Shown in pieces: positions 57,150 through 64,000 of a stretch of 64,000 nucleotides of DNA. How positions within the stretch are numbered: the first letter of the stretch is position 1; the number at the start of each line of letters is the position of its first letter. The position numbers and the translations under genes were made by a program. Source of the DNA: Alphaproteobacteria bacterium (GTDB lineage Bacteria > Pseudomonadota > Alphaproteobacteria > Reyranellales > Reyranellaceae); NCBI GenBank assembly GCA_019635875.1, contig JAHBYP010000005.1, forward strand, positions 1 to 64,000, read 5' to 3'. A model generated the notes under the pieces. That model had not been told where the DNA came from. It searched no databases and saw only the letters and a list, made by a program, of their open reading frames with translations.

Positions 57150-57800
57150 TTACTGGCCGATGCCATAGCCGTCGGCGGGAAGGCGGTCGGGGTCCGGTCC
57201 CGAGCTGCGTCCCGATCTCAGCGCGCGCTGCAGCCAGGTTTCGCGGCTGGGCGGCCGGCTGTCGCCGGTATTGGCACGCATGACTTCGCGTGGCGGCGGC
57301 GGATCCAGGTAGCGTGTCGGCACCGGCGGCAGCTCCAGCGACGGCGAGGGCGAGGGCGAGGGCGACGGCAGCAGCAAAGGCACCGGCATGGCGTCGAGCG
57401 GCAGCTGCACGGCGCCGCGGTTCAGACGTTGCGGCAGCCCTTGCGTCGCGGCGGCGACAGTCGGCTCGCGCGGCGGCGCCGGCGCGTCGTGGCCGCCGAC
57501 CAGCAGCGCGAGCACCAGCCCGTGCAGGCCAACCAGCACGCCCATGCCGAGCCTGCGCCACGGCACTGCCGCGGCTGCGACGCTGCCGCGCCGGAGCGGC
57601 AATCGCTCGGGCTGATGGGCGTCGAGCTCGGCGCGCAGGCCGCATTGCGCGCAGGTCAGGGTCGAGGCTGCGCACCCGCAGGCGGCGCAATGCGATCCGC
57701 GCGCACGATCCCACACCACCGCCGCACCGCACGACTCGCAGGCGAGCGCCGGCGTGTCGAGGCCGCAGCCGGGGCAGTTATGACCGACAACCAAGCTCAT
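57150..57800 (-). CDS. Double-zinc-ribbon membrane protein, tandem copy 2
   Basis: A 216-residue paralogue of 56203-57069 starting LVVGHNCPGCGLDTPALACE. It has the same eight ribbon cysteines (NCPGCG, ACESCG, HCAACG, TCAQCG), a membrane helix (LGMGVLVGLHGLVLALLVGG), a Pro/Ser-rich exported part (PSPSPSPSPSLELPPVP) and a C-terminal RETWLQRALRSGR resembling EGWLQRVWRSG of copy 1. It lacks the acidic run and Gly tail. The pair arose by tandem duplication. Confidence 0.75.
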   Translation of the reverse strand: MSLVVGHNCPGCGLDTPALACESCGAAVVWDRARGSHCAACGCAASTLTCAQCGLRAELDAHQPERLPLRRGSVAAAAVPWRRLGMGVLVGLHGLVLALLVGGHDAPAPPREPTVAAATQGLPQRLNRGAVQLPLDAMPVPLLLPSPSPSPSPSLELPPVPTRYLDPPPPREVMRANTGDSRPPSRETWLQRALRSGRSSGPDPDRLPADGYGIGQ

Positions 57801-57867
57801 GGCATCAGCATTGAAGCGCCGACAGATGGCAGGACAGTGGCGGTTGCCACCGTCCCGCCCCGATCCG

Positions 57868-58461
57868 CTACATCATCTGCTTGCGCGCGCCCTTGGCGCG
57901 GGCGGCACCGATCGCCGTCTTGACGTCCTTCTGCTCCTCCGGCGGCGGCAGCACGGCCTTCATGCCCAGCGCGGCGATGGCGAGTTCGCGGCACCAGCCC
58001 TTGCTGTGGTAGATGTGCTCGTCCTCCTCGTCCTCGGCCGCCTCGATCGCGGCCATGATCGCCTTCTTCTCCTCGCCCTTGGCCGCCTCGCCGAACCTGG
58101 ACAGCAGCTCCCAGTTGCTGTGGTCCTTGGTCTCGGCCAGCACCACGCACTCGCAGGCGACGATCTCGGCCGCCGCCGCCGGCGCCTCGCTGCGCCTGGC
58201 CATGGTCATGGCGCCGACCAGCGAGTCGCCGAGATGGCGCACGATTCGGCGCGACGGCGTCTCCCTGGCCTCGACGCCGAGCTCGGCCATCAGCGTGCGC
58301 ACGATCTCGACATGGTTCTTCGTCTGCTGCAGATACTTCTCCCATTCCTCCCTGAGGTCGGGATTGAGCACGCATTCCAGGGCCGCCTCGTAGATCTTCA
58401 CGCCGCCCGTCTCGGTCTCGAGCATCTGCTGTAGCAGGTCGTCGCGCTGCGCCTTGTTCAT
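57868..58461 (-). CDS. Ferritin-like domain protein
   Basis: A 197-residue helical protein with ferritin-like pairs of acidic and His residues: LETETGGVKIYEAALECV, QQTKNHVEIVRTLM, VACECVVLAETKDHSNWELL and EAAEDEEDEHIYHSKGW. The ExxH spacing resembles rubrerythrin/DUF892-type di-iron proteins, though the exact ligands need a model. AGGAGGT sits 5 nt before the ATG. In stress clusters such proteins guard against oxidants. ATG at 58461 was chosen by its ribosome-binding site. Confidence 0.75.
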   Translation of the reverse strand: MNKAQRDDLLQQMLETETGGVKIYEAALECVLNPDLREEWEKYLQQTKNHVEIVRTLMAELGVEARETPSRRIVRHLGDSLVGAMTMARRSEAPAAAAEIVACECVVLAETKDHSNWELLSRFGEAAKGEEKKAIMAAIEAAEDEEDEHIYHSKGWCRELAIAALGMKAVLPPPEEQKDVKTAIGAARAKGARKQMM

Positions 58462-58527
58462 GGATACCTCCTGAAGGCTGGGTGGTTGGATCAACTCGCC
58501 GTCCAGACGGCAGTTGCCGGCTCAACT

Positions 58528-58651
58528 CCTTCCCCCGGAGGGGGAAGGTGGCGCGCGAAGCGCGACGGAAGGGGGATGCCTCAACGCGCGCGGTGTTCGT
58601 CTTCGACATCCCCCTTCCGCCCTTCGGGCACCTTCCCCCTCCGGGGGAAGG
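58528..58651. repeat. Type A palindromic repeat, copy 4 (inverted)
   Basis: 124 bp with the same outer hairpin; the inner part runs in the opposite direction to copies 24978, 35185 and 45875. Confidence 0.9.
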
Positions 58652-58672
58652 CAAGATGACGCAACCCGACGA

Positions 58673-59281
58673 TCACGCGGCGTCGAGGTAGCCGCGGCTG
58701 CGGATGCGGTCGATCTCGGCCTGGTTGGGCCGGTAGGGATCGGCCTCGGGGTCGAAGCGCTCCCAGCCCTCGCCGCGGTACTGCGTGGCGCGCGCGCCGT
58801 AGTCGATCGGCTCGTGCCGCGCGAAGATCGCGTTGGCCATCGCCAGCTTGTCGTCGCGCACGCGCGCCGTCACCAGCGTGCCGCCGCGCCGCACCGACTC
58901 GGCGTAGACATGGGCGTGCTCCTCGGGGACGCCCGAGCCCTGCAGCGCATCGACGATGCCGCCGCCGACCGCGCCGGCCGCGCCGCCGGCCAACGCGCCG
59001 ACCGCCGTCGCGGCCAGCCAGCCGGCCGCCACCACCGGGCCGAGGCCGGGAATCGCCATCAGGCCCAGGCCGGCGAGCAGGCCCGCCGCGCCGCCGGCGG
59101 CGGCGCCGATTCCGGCGCCGGTGCCGGCGGCGGATGCGTCATCGACGTCGGCGTAGCGCTCGCTGACGTATCTGTTGGCGACCACGCTGATGTCGGAGGA
59201 CGGGATGCCCGCCTCCTCGAGATCGCGGACGACGGCGCTGGCCTGGCCGTATGAATCGTAGACATGGCTGACGGTCTGCAT
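58673..59281 (-). CDS. GSP17M/YflT-like stress protein, copy 2
   Basis: A 202-residue paralogue of 10750-11358. Conserved are SHVYDSYGQASAVVRDLEEA at the N-terminus, the glycine zipper GTGAGIGAAAGGAAGLLAGL (about 65-85) through GALAGGAAGAVGGGIVDALQ, RRGGTLVTARV and EIDRIRSRGYL. ATG 59281 follows GGGAGG; an ATG at 59308 is an alternative. It follows the EF-hand-like gene by 39 nt, the same order as at 10193-11358. Confidence 0.83.
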   Translation of the reverse strand: MQTVSHVYDSYGQASAVVRDLEEAGIPSSDISVVANRYVSERYADVDDASAAGTGAGIGAAAGGAAGLLAGLGLMAIPGLGPVVAAGWLAATAVGALAGGAAGAVGGGIVDALQGSGVPEEHAHVYAESVRRGGTLVTARVRDDKLAMANAIFARHEPIDYGARATQYRGEGWERFDPEADPYRPNQAEIDRIRSRGYLDAA

Positions 59282-59320
59282 GGCTGCGACCTCCCTGATG
59301 GTCTGCATGGCGGTGTCCCC

Positions 59321-59881
59321 TCAGCGCGTCGGCGCGGGGGTGACGGGAGTGGTCGGCGCGTTGGTCGCCGGCGCCGGCGTCGCGGGCGTGGTCGGCATCG
59401 GCTGTGCGCCGGGCGTGATCGCCGGGCCGGCGTCGGAGACGACGTTGCCCTTGTAGTCGACGGCGACCGAGACGCTCTTGCCGTCCAGGGTCGCCGGGCC
59501 GCGCCAGATGCCGTCGTCGTCCTTCTTCAGCTCGCCGACTTCGGTGTAGCCGCGCGCCACCGCGCGGTCGCGCGCCTGGCCCTGGGTGAAGCTGTTGGCG
59601 CCCTTGAGCGGCGCGCCGGGGTCGGTCGTCGCCGTCCGGAACAGGTCGCTGCGGCAATGCTCGATGAAGGTCGCCGACGGGATGCGCCCGTCGGTCGGCT
59701 CGGCGACGTTGGCGAGCCGCATGGCGGCGAGGAAGCGGCCGGCCTCGGCGTCGCTCAGCACGCCGTCGCCGTTGACGTCCGCCTTCCGGAACATGTCGTT
59801 GCACTCGGCTTCGCTCGCCGCATGGGCGGGAGCGGCCAGACAGGCCAGCGCCACGGCGCCGGCAACGATCGATCTACGCAT
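59321..59881 (-). CDS. Secreted EF-hand-like protein, copy 2
   Basis: A 186-residue paralogue of 10193-10735: signal peptide (MRRSIVAGAVALACLAAPAH), EF loop DVNGDGVLSDAE, the shared block PGAPLKGANSFTQGQARDRA then KKDDDGIWRG, and a Pro/Thr/Ala tail. AGGAG lies just before the ATG at 59881. It begins the second copy of the EF-hand/GSP17M pair. A variant stress promoter (59928-59952) is upstream. Confidence 0.82.
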   Translation of the reverse strand: MRRSIVAGAVALACLAAPAHAASEAECNDMFRKADVNGDGVLSDAEAGRFLAAMRLANVAEPTDGRIPSATFIEHCRSDLFRTATTDPGAPLKGANSFTQGQARDRAVARGYTEVGELKKDDDGIWRGPATLDGKSVSVAVDYKGNVVSDAGPAITPGAQPMPTTPATPAPATNAPTTPVTPAPTR

Positions 59882-59927
59882 TGCTCCTGGTCTCCATCGG
59901 TCACAGCGCGGTGCGCTGCGGCCGGCT

Positions 59928-59952
59928 AACGTCCACGTCGCGGACGCGTTGC
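59928..59952 (-). promoter_or_regulatory. EcfG-like promoter, GCAAC variant
   Basis: Minus-strand GCAAC-N16-CGTT (AACG 59928-59931, GTTGC 59948-59952), 47 nt before the EF-hand-like ATG. The paralogous pair at 10193 has the same motif. Confidence 0.4.
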
Positions 59953-60039
59953 GACGGATCGGGCGGCACGTGCGAATTGCGCGCAACGCGCGGGCCATCG
60001 TGCCGTTCAGGGCGCACGAGACGTGCAGGCGAGCAGGCC

Positions 60040-60210
60040 ATGATCATCGACGATCCCAAACCGGTGCCCGAGGTCGCGCAGAAGATCGACGCGCAGGAGA
60101 TCGCGCCGATGAGCCGCGAGAGCTTCGACATCCTCCAGCTCCAGTCCATGCTCGACGAGGAGGCCGAGGCGGAATGGCTGCGCCGCCCGGAAGCCTGGCA
60201 TATGCATTGA
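60040..60210 (+). CDS. Small acidic hypothetical protein
   Basis: A 56-residue acidic protein (MIIDDPKPVPEVAQKIDAQE, then FDILQLQSMLDEEAEAEWLR) with no hydrophobic helix. It is divergent from the EF-hand-like gene and 54 nt before the BrkB gene. Function unknown. Confidence 0.5.
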   Translation: MIIDDPKPVPEVAQKIDAQEIAPMSRESFDILQLQSMLDEEAEAEWLRRPEAWHMH

Positions 60211-60230
60211 CGGGATCCTGAGCAGGCGCG

Positions 60231-60256
60231 GCAACCTCGATCGGCCGGCCGGCGTT
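60231..60256 (+). promoter_or_regulatory. EcfG-like promoter, GCAAC variant
   Basis: GCAAC (60231-60235), 17-nt spacer, CGTT (60253-60256), only 8 nt before the BrkB ATG, so its use is uncertain. Confidence 0.25.
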
Positions 60257-60264
60257 GCGCGGCC

Positions 60265-61170
60265 ATGACGGCCGCCGCCGAGCCCGTTCCGCAGGACCAA
60301 CCGCCCCCGCCCCAACCCGGCACCCGGCTGGGCCGGCTGTGGCGCATCGCGCGGCTGGCCGGCGAGGCCTTCATCGACGACGACGCCTTCAGCCGCGGCG
60401 CCTCGATCGCCTATTTCACGCTGTTCTCGATCGCGCCGGTGCTCCTGGTGGTGATCGCCATCGCCGGCCTGGCGTTCGGCCGCGAGGCGGCGCAGGGCGC
60501 GCTGGTCGAACAGCTCTCCGGCCTGATGGGTGCGAAGACGGCGCTTGCGCTGCAGGAGATGATCCGCAGCGCCGACGAGAGCCTGCACGGCGTCTGGGCG
60601 ACGGTGATCGGGCTGGTCAGCATCGTGCTGGCGATTTCCGGCGTGTTCGTCGAGGTGCAGTCGAGCCTCAACCGCGTCTGGGAGGTCAAGGGGCCGCGCA
60701 GGAGCGGGTTCTCGCGCCTGCTGCGCGCGCGTCTGGTCAGCCTCGGCCTGGTGGTGGCGCTGGGCTTCGTGCTGATCGTGTCGCTGGCCACCAGCGCGGC
60801 GCTGACGGCATTGTCGGGTTACGTGCGCGCGCTGTTCCCGGCGCTGGAGATCGTGTTGGGCATCGTCGATCTCGTGCTGTCGCTGGGCATCACCACGGCG
60901 CTGTTCGCCGCCATGTACAAGGTGCTGCCCGACGCGCCGGTCGCCTGGCGCGAGGTGCTGCTCGGCGCGGCGATCACCACGGTCCTGTTCGCGGGCGGCA
61001 AGTACCTGATCGCGCTCTATATCGGCAACACCGACATCGCCTCGAGCTTCGGCGCCGCCGGCGCGATGATCGTGCTGCTGCTGTGGATCTTCTACTCCTC
61101 GCTGATTTTCCTGCTGGGCGCCGAGTTCACCTGGGCCTGGGCCCAGGTGACCCGGCGACAGCGCCTGTAG
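60265..61170 (+). CDS. YihY/BrkB-family membrane protein
   Basis: A 301-residue membrane protein with six hydrophobic helices. N-terminal AFSRGASIAYFTLFSIAPVL is the family hallmark, followed by SSLNRVWEVKGPRRSGF, a loop PDAPVAWREVLLGAAITTVL and SSFGAAGAMIVLLLWIFYSS. The family was once called tRNA-processing RNase BN in error; its true role is not settled. It is followed by a type A repeat and ExoD. Confidence 0.92.
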   Translation: MTAAAEPVPQDQPPPPQPGTRLGRLWRIARLAGEAFIDDDAFSRGASIAYFTLFSIAPVLLVVIAIAGLAFGREAAQGALVEQLSGLMGAKTALALQEMIRSADESLHGVWATVIGLVSIVLAISGVFVEVQSSLNRVWEVKGPRRSGFSRLLRARLVSLGLVVALGFVLIVSLATSAALTALSGYVRALFPALEIVLGIVDLVLSLGITTALFAAMYKVLPDAPVAWREVLLGAAITTVLFAGGKYLIALYIGNTDIASSFGAAGAMIVLLLWIFYSSLIFLLGAEFTWAWAQVTRRQRL

Positions 61171-61181
61171 CCTTCGTCTTA

Positions 61182-61302
61182 CCTTCCCCCGGAGGGGGAA
61201 GGTGCCCGAAGGGCGGATGGGGGATGCCTCAACAACGTCGGTGTCCGTCTTCGACATCCCCCATCCGGCGCTGCGCGCCACCTTCCCCCTCCGGGGGAAG
61301 GG
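61182..61302. repeat. Type A palindromic repeat, copy 5
   Basis: 121-bp copy between BrkB and ExoD genes, ending CCGGGGGAAGG. Confidence 0.9.
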
Positions 61303-61397
61303 AGATCGCATATGCCGCTCACGTGGCGCGGCCCGAAGGCAGCCATGCGATCGCGATCGCGGCACCCTGCCCCGGCGCCGCGCGTTATAGTGGCGCC

Positions 61398-62000
61398 ATG
61401 GTCCGGGCCGACGCTTACGTCCCAACCTCGGAAGTGCTCGACGATCTCTTCGCCCGCGCGCCGGACGAGGTCACCGTCGACTGGCTGATCGACAACCTGC
61501 ACGAACGCTCCTTCGGCATCGTCCTGCTGGTGATGGCGGTGCTCGGCATGCTGCCGGGCGCCTCGCCGGTCGTCGGCGTGCTGCTGCTCTTTCCCGCCTG
61601 GCAGCTGATGCGCGCGCATGAGACGCCCATCCTGCCGGGCGTCGTCGCGCGCAGGCGGCTGTCGGGCGAGCAGGTGCGCCGCGTCGGCCGGCGCCTGCGC
61701 TGGCCGCTGCGCAAGCTCGAGGCGGTGATCCGGCCGCGCTGGCCGGAGATGTTCGAGATCCTGCGCCGCGCCGTGGGCGTCAGCATCATGTTGCTGGCGC
61801 CGACCATGCTGTGGCCCTTCCCGTTCAGCCAGATCCCGCCGGCCATCGCCATCATGCTGCTGGCGATCGCCCATCTCGAGGAGGACGGCGTCCTGCTGAT
61901 CTTCGCCCTGGCAGGCACGCTGGCCTCGTTCGCCGTCACCGCGGCCACGGTATGGGCCGCGATCCGCACCACCGGCTGGCTCGACCGGCTGCTGCTGTGA
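61398..62000 (+). CDS. ExoD-family membrane protein
   Basis: A 200-residue membrane protein of the ExoD family: VTVDWLIDNLHERSFGIVLL, VLGMLPGASPVVGVLLLFPA, LRRLRWPLRKLEAVIRPRWP-like block and C-terminal helices PAIAIMLLAIAHLEEDGVLL. ExoD affects exopolysaccharide and stress responses in rhizobia, though its biochemical role is unclear. ATG at 61398; no strong ribosome-binding site. Confidence 0.9.
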   Translation: MVRADAYVPTSEVLDDLFARAPDEVTVDWLIDNLHERSFGIVLLVMAVLGMLPGASPVVGVLLLFPAWQLMRAHETPILPGVVARRRLSGEQVRRVGRRLRWPLRKLEAVIRPRWPEMFEILRRAVGVSIMLLAPTMLWPFPFSQIPPAIAIMLLAIAHLEEDGVLLIFALAGTLASFAVTAATVWAAIRTTGWLDRLLL

Positions 62001-62079
62001 TGGTGCATCATTGCACGACACTGCATCTTGCGTCCTGTCACCACGCGCTTCGCCGTGACTGACGGCTCGGATATCAGGA

Positions 62080-62454
62080 CTATTCCTTTGGTTGCTCGAG
62101 CCAGGCGCTGGCCTTCTCCAAGGTGTCGAAGAGCTTGCACAGCCGCGACCGGTTGGTTCTCTTTGCGAAGAATCCCGCCATCTCGCGCTCGGCTTCTGAC
62201 TTCACGACAAGGGCTATGGCGCCATACGATGCCGCCGCGCCTCTTCGGCTTTGCACCTCCTGGCTGATGCCCTTGAGATCGTTCGCGCTGAGTTCTACCT
62301 GGGCGGCGGTCAAATCGAAGAGTACCCGATACCCCTTGCCGCCTTCGCGCATCACGCCCGCCATATACGAAGCGAGATCAGGCTTCGCGAGACTCCCGGT
62401 CGCCGTCACAATGATGAGTTTCCTGTCGTGGTTCATGGTCCAGGTGAGCGGCAC
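62080..62454 (-). CDS. Small STAS/SpoIIAA-like domain protein, paralogue 3
   Basis: A 124-residue protein probably beginning at GTG 62454 (VPLTWTMNHDRKLI), which has GGGGGAAG just before it and aligns with the starts MPIEW and MIEW of the two other paralogues (1918-2298, 8494-8877). Shared are the N-terminal TW strand, YRVLFDLTAAQVELS, the AIALVVKSEAERE strand and a final AWLEQ helix. An ATG at 62502 would add 16 residues with no similarity. Function unknown. Confidence 0.65.
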   Translation of the reverse strand: MPLTWTMNHDRKLIIVTATGSLAKPDLASYMAGVMREGGKGYRVLFDLTAAQVELSANDLKGISQEVQSRRGAAASYGAIALVVKSEAEREMAGFFAKRTNRSRLCKLFDTLEKASAWLEQPKE

Positions 62455-62615
62455 GTGCTTCCCCCTCGTGCTGGTCCGCACCAGACTCCAACACTCAGAC
62501 ACTCAGCGACCTGTTGAACTTAGACCGGGGCTTGAGCTTCGACTAGGACGTCACGCACCTGTCGCGCGTTTGATGTGGCAACTGAACATAATCATCTGGC
62601 ATTTGCAGTCGTGGG

Positions 62616-62930
62616 TCACTTTGAACGTTCCGGCTTCTCGTCATCGTCACCAGCCGTCCCCGGCGCAAGTTGCGCTTGCTGCATCTGCTGAGGATTTGCG
62701 TGCTTTTGGGCTTGCGGCGGCGGGACAACGGTGAAGGCGCGCTGCTCCAACCCCAGCGCTTGCTCCAGCAAGCTGGCTGCCTGCTTCGCCAAGCCGGCAC
62801 GCGCATCCTCGCTGGTTGCCTTCTGCGCTGCCTCCATGGCGCGCGCCGCCTCGATTCGCATCGCGCGAGCACGGTCAAGGAGCGAGCCGGGATCGTTGTT
62901 CTGATTCCGCACAATCTGTTTCAACGCCAT
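62616..62930 (-). CDS. Hypothetical Ala/Gln-rich protein
   Basis: A 104-residue frame, ALKQIVRNQNNDPGSLLDRA, then a helical Ala-rich stretch (AMRIEAARAMEAAQKA) and a Gln/Pro tail. It lacks a good ribosome-binding site. Composition supports coding, but weakly; in-frame sequence continues upstream to 63017. Confidence 0.4.
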   Translation of the reverse strand: MALKQIVRNQNNDPGSLLDRARAMRIEAARAMEAAQKATSEDARAGLAKQAASLLEQALGLEQRAFTVVPPPQAQKHANPQQMQQAQLAPGTAGDDDEKPERSK

Positions 62931-63382
62931 TGCGGCCGACAAGTTGCGCCAGCGACAGGCATCACCCACAACTTTGCTGGCTATATGATTCTCCCTCCGT
63001 GACCGCATCCCCTGCACCGTTCACCTCCATTGCGGCGCCGAACTGGTATCCGTGCCCACTACTGCACTCTACGATGGCGGTAGCGGGCCACCGCCAGCGT
63101 GCGGAGGAGAGGGCCGATAAGACATCTCCCGGCGATATCGGATCATCGCGCCAGGGCGTTCTCTTTGGCGCCTATGCACGCGTTGAGCGCAAGCAAGTAT
63201 AGAAGAGTCAGCATCGAATACGTGTTCATTGAATGTCAAATATTCGTTCTTGCGCGCAACGCGCTTTCGCTCTCTTAAGTTAGCCTGTACTCTTGAGGTT
63301 GTTCTGTATTGTCTTGTTTTCAGTCAGTTAATTTGACGGCATGTGGACATAGTCCAATCCATTTGATTAAGGGAGATAGTCC
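62931..63382. other. AT-richer gap of 450 bp
   Basis: The stretch 63197-63360 is notably less GC-rich than the rest and runs up to the lipoprotein gene with an AAGGGAG site. It probably holds that gene's promoter, but no consensus boxes are clear. No gene is seen. Confidence 0.4.
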
Positions 63383-63919
63383 ATGATTGCTCGCCTCGCG
63401 GCACCTCTGTGCCTGGCTTCAATGATTGCCCTGTGCGCCGCCTGTAACGACCAGAGCGGCCCGACCAGCCCCGGAACTTCCGCTGCCAATCTCGGTGCGT
63501 CAGCTCCGGGCGCCAACGGCTCTGGCCCGGCTTCGGGCAACGGGACGTCCGACAACGGCGTGGTGAGCGTCGTCCCGACGGTGACGGATGGCGCGGTCGG
63601 CCTGGTGGGCGATACGCTCGTGACCACTGGCACGGCGACGAGCGACACGGGGTCCGGCATCGGTCAGCCGCTCGGGCCACCGATCGTCGCGGTCGGCGAT
63701 ACAACGACCAACCTCGGCCATGGCGTGAACAACATCGCGGATGGCCGCGGCGGATCGAGCCACGCGCGAGGCCTGCTCAAGTCGGTCACGGCGAGCCTGC
63801 ATCGTGAAACGGCGGCGGGCGTCGGCGTCGGCGCCGTGGCCCTGACGCCGGTGGCGAATGTCGCGGCGGGCGCGACAGCCGGAGCGGCTGTTACCCCGCT
63901 GCTGGGCATACTGCACTGA
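63383..63919 (+). CDS. Gly/Ala/Ser-rich lipoprotein
   Basis: A 178-residue lipoprotein: signal MIARLAAPLCLASMIALCAA with lipobox Cys21, then a low-complexity Gly/Ser/Ala/Thr segment (GASAPGANGSGPASGNGTSD) and a C-terminal hydrophobic/Gly part GVGAVALTPVANVAAGATAG. It resembles collagen-like or adhesin-type small surface proteins, but no family is assigned. AAGGGAG lies before the ATG and a terminator follows. Confidence 0.78.
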   Translation: MIARLAAPLCLASMIALCAACNDQSGPTSPGTSAANLGASAPGANGSGPASGNGTSDNGVVSVVPTVTDGAVGLVGDTLVTTGTATSDTGSGIGQPLGPPIVAVGDTTTNLGHGVNNIADGRGGSSHARGLLKSVTASLHRETAAGVGVGAVALTPVANVAAGATAGAAVTPLLGILH

Positions 63920-63924
63920 ATGAC

Positions 63925-63955
63925 GGAGGCCCCGCGAACCGGTCGCGGGGCCTCC
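63925..63955 (+). terminator. Intrinsic terminator after lipoprotein gene
   Basis: Perfect 13-bp stem GGAGGCCCCGCGA / TCGCGGGGCCTCC with loop ACCGG, 5 nt after the stop. The T tract is weak (GAGGGTTTGC). Confidence 0.75.
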
Positions 63956-64000
63956 GAGGGTTTGCGGCCACGCTCCGCTGCGCAAGCTCTGCAGGAGTGG

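Noticed and set aside
24978..61302. Regular palindromic repeats considered as a CRISPR array
   Set aside because: Copies are single, kilobases apart and lack equal spacers or cas genes; they are dispersed intergenic repeats.
1..64000. tRNA or rRNA genes
   Set aside because: I found no cloverleaf with a conserved T-loop and CCA end, nor rRNA signature sequences, while reading. A tRNA scan would settle this.

Overview
The window is about 64 kb of very GC-rich DNA with dense, short-spaced genes on both strands. It most likely comes from a free-living alphaproteobacterium. The reasons are the gene families present (Acr3/ArsJ arsenic genes, Cus-type copper genes, a DUF3618/holin-like/YidB membrane operon, BrkB and ExoD proteins, PASDP-type small stress proteins) and repeated matches to the alphaproteobacterial EcfG general-stress promoter (GGAAC-N16/17-CGTT). 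No rRNA, tRNA, CRISPR array or complete insertion sequence was recognised. The genus cannot be fixed from the sequence alone; a Reyranella/Rhodospirillales/Hyphomicrobiales-like genome is a guess.

Layout. 0-16.8 kb: signalling and housekeeping. This holds a hybrid histidine kinase, a LuxR-type regulator, a response regulator/multi-PAS kinase pair, TPR and MORN-repeat secreted proteins, an EF-hand-like plus glycine-zipper stress pair, two MFS exporters (one with a divergent TetR and clear palindromic operators) and a 39-bp tandem repeat. 16.8-23.1 kb: a patchy region with an orphan antitoxin-like gene, a putative caspase-fold protein, a DUF1501/DUF1800 pair, a truncated PIN toxin, an NlpC/P60-like protein and a rearranged partial duplicate of the local arsR and DUF1800 starts. 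23.1-26.3 kb: a first arsR operon (ArsR, flavoprotein with Cys-rich tail, MFS). 26.4-37.3 kb: a copper/silver region with a TolC-like lipoprotein, multicopper oxidase, cupredoxin and CusF on the plus strand and Spy-like, CusA, CusB and a Cys-rich protein on the minus strand. 37.6-42.7 kb: a second arsenic operon (ArsR, Acr3, an in-frame ArsR-ArsC fusion, GAPDH, ArsJ). 42.7-44.5 kb: a Fic protein with its own operator-like repeats.

44.6-62.5 kb is a stress block: MscS channel, many tiny stress proteins, a four-gene membrane-stress operon, an NRAMP-like transporter, a second copy of the multi-PAS kinase, tandem double-zinc-ribbon membrane proteins, a ferritin-like protein, a second copy of the EF-hand/glycine-zipper pair, BrkB and ExoD. 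Seven exact EcfG-type promoters lie between 46.2 and 52.9 kb, so much of this block is probably one general-stress regulon. The last part holds a paralogue of a small STAS-like family and a lipoprotein with a clear terminator.

Three families of about 65-155 bp palindromic repeats are scattered between genes, including inside operons, and in some places the repeat arm supplies the ribosome-binding site of the next gene. Coordinates of starts were chosen from ribosome-binding sites, overlaps with neighbours and agreement between paralogues; alternatives are noted.
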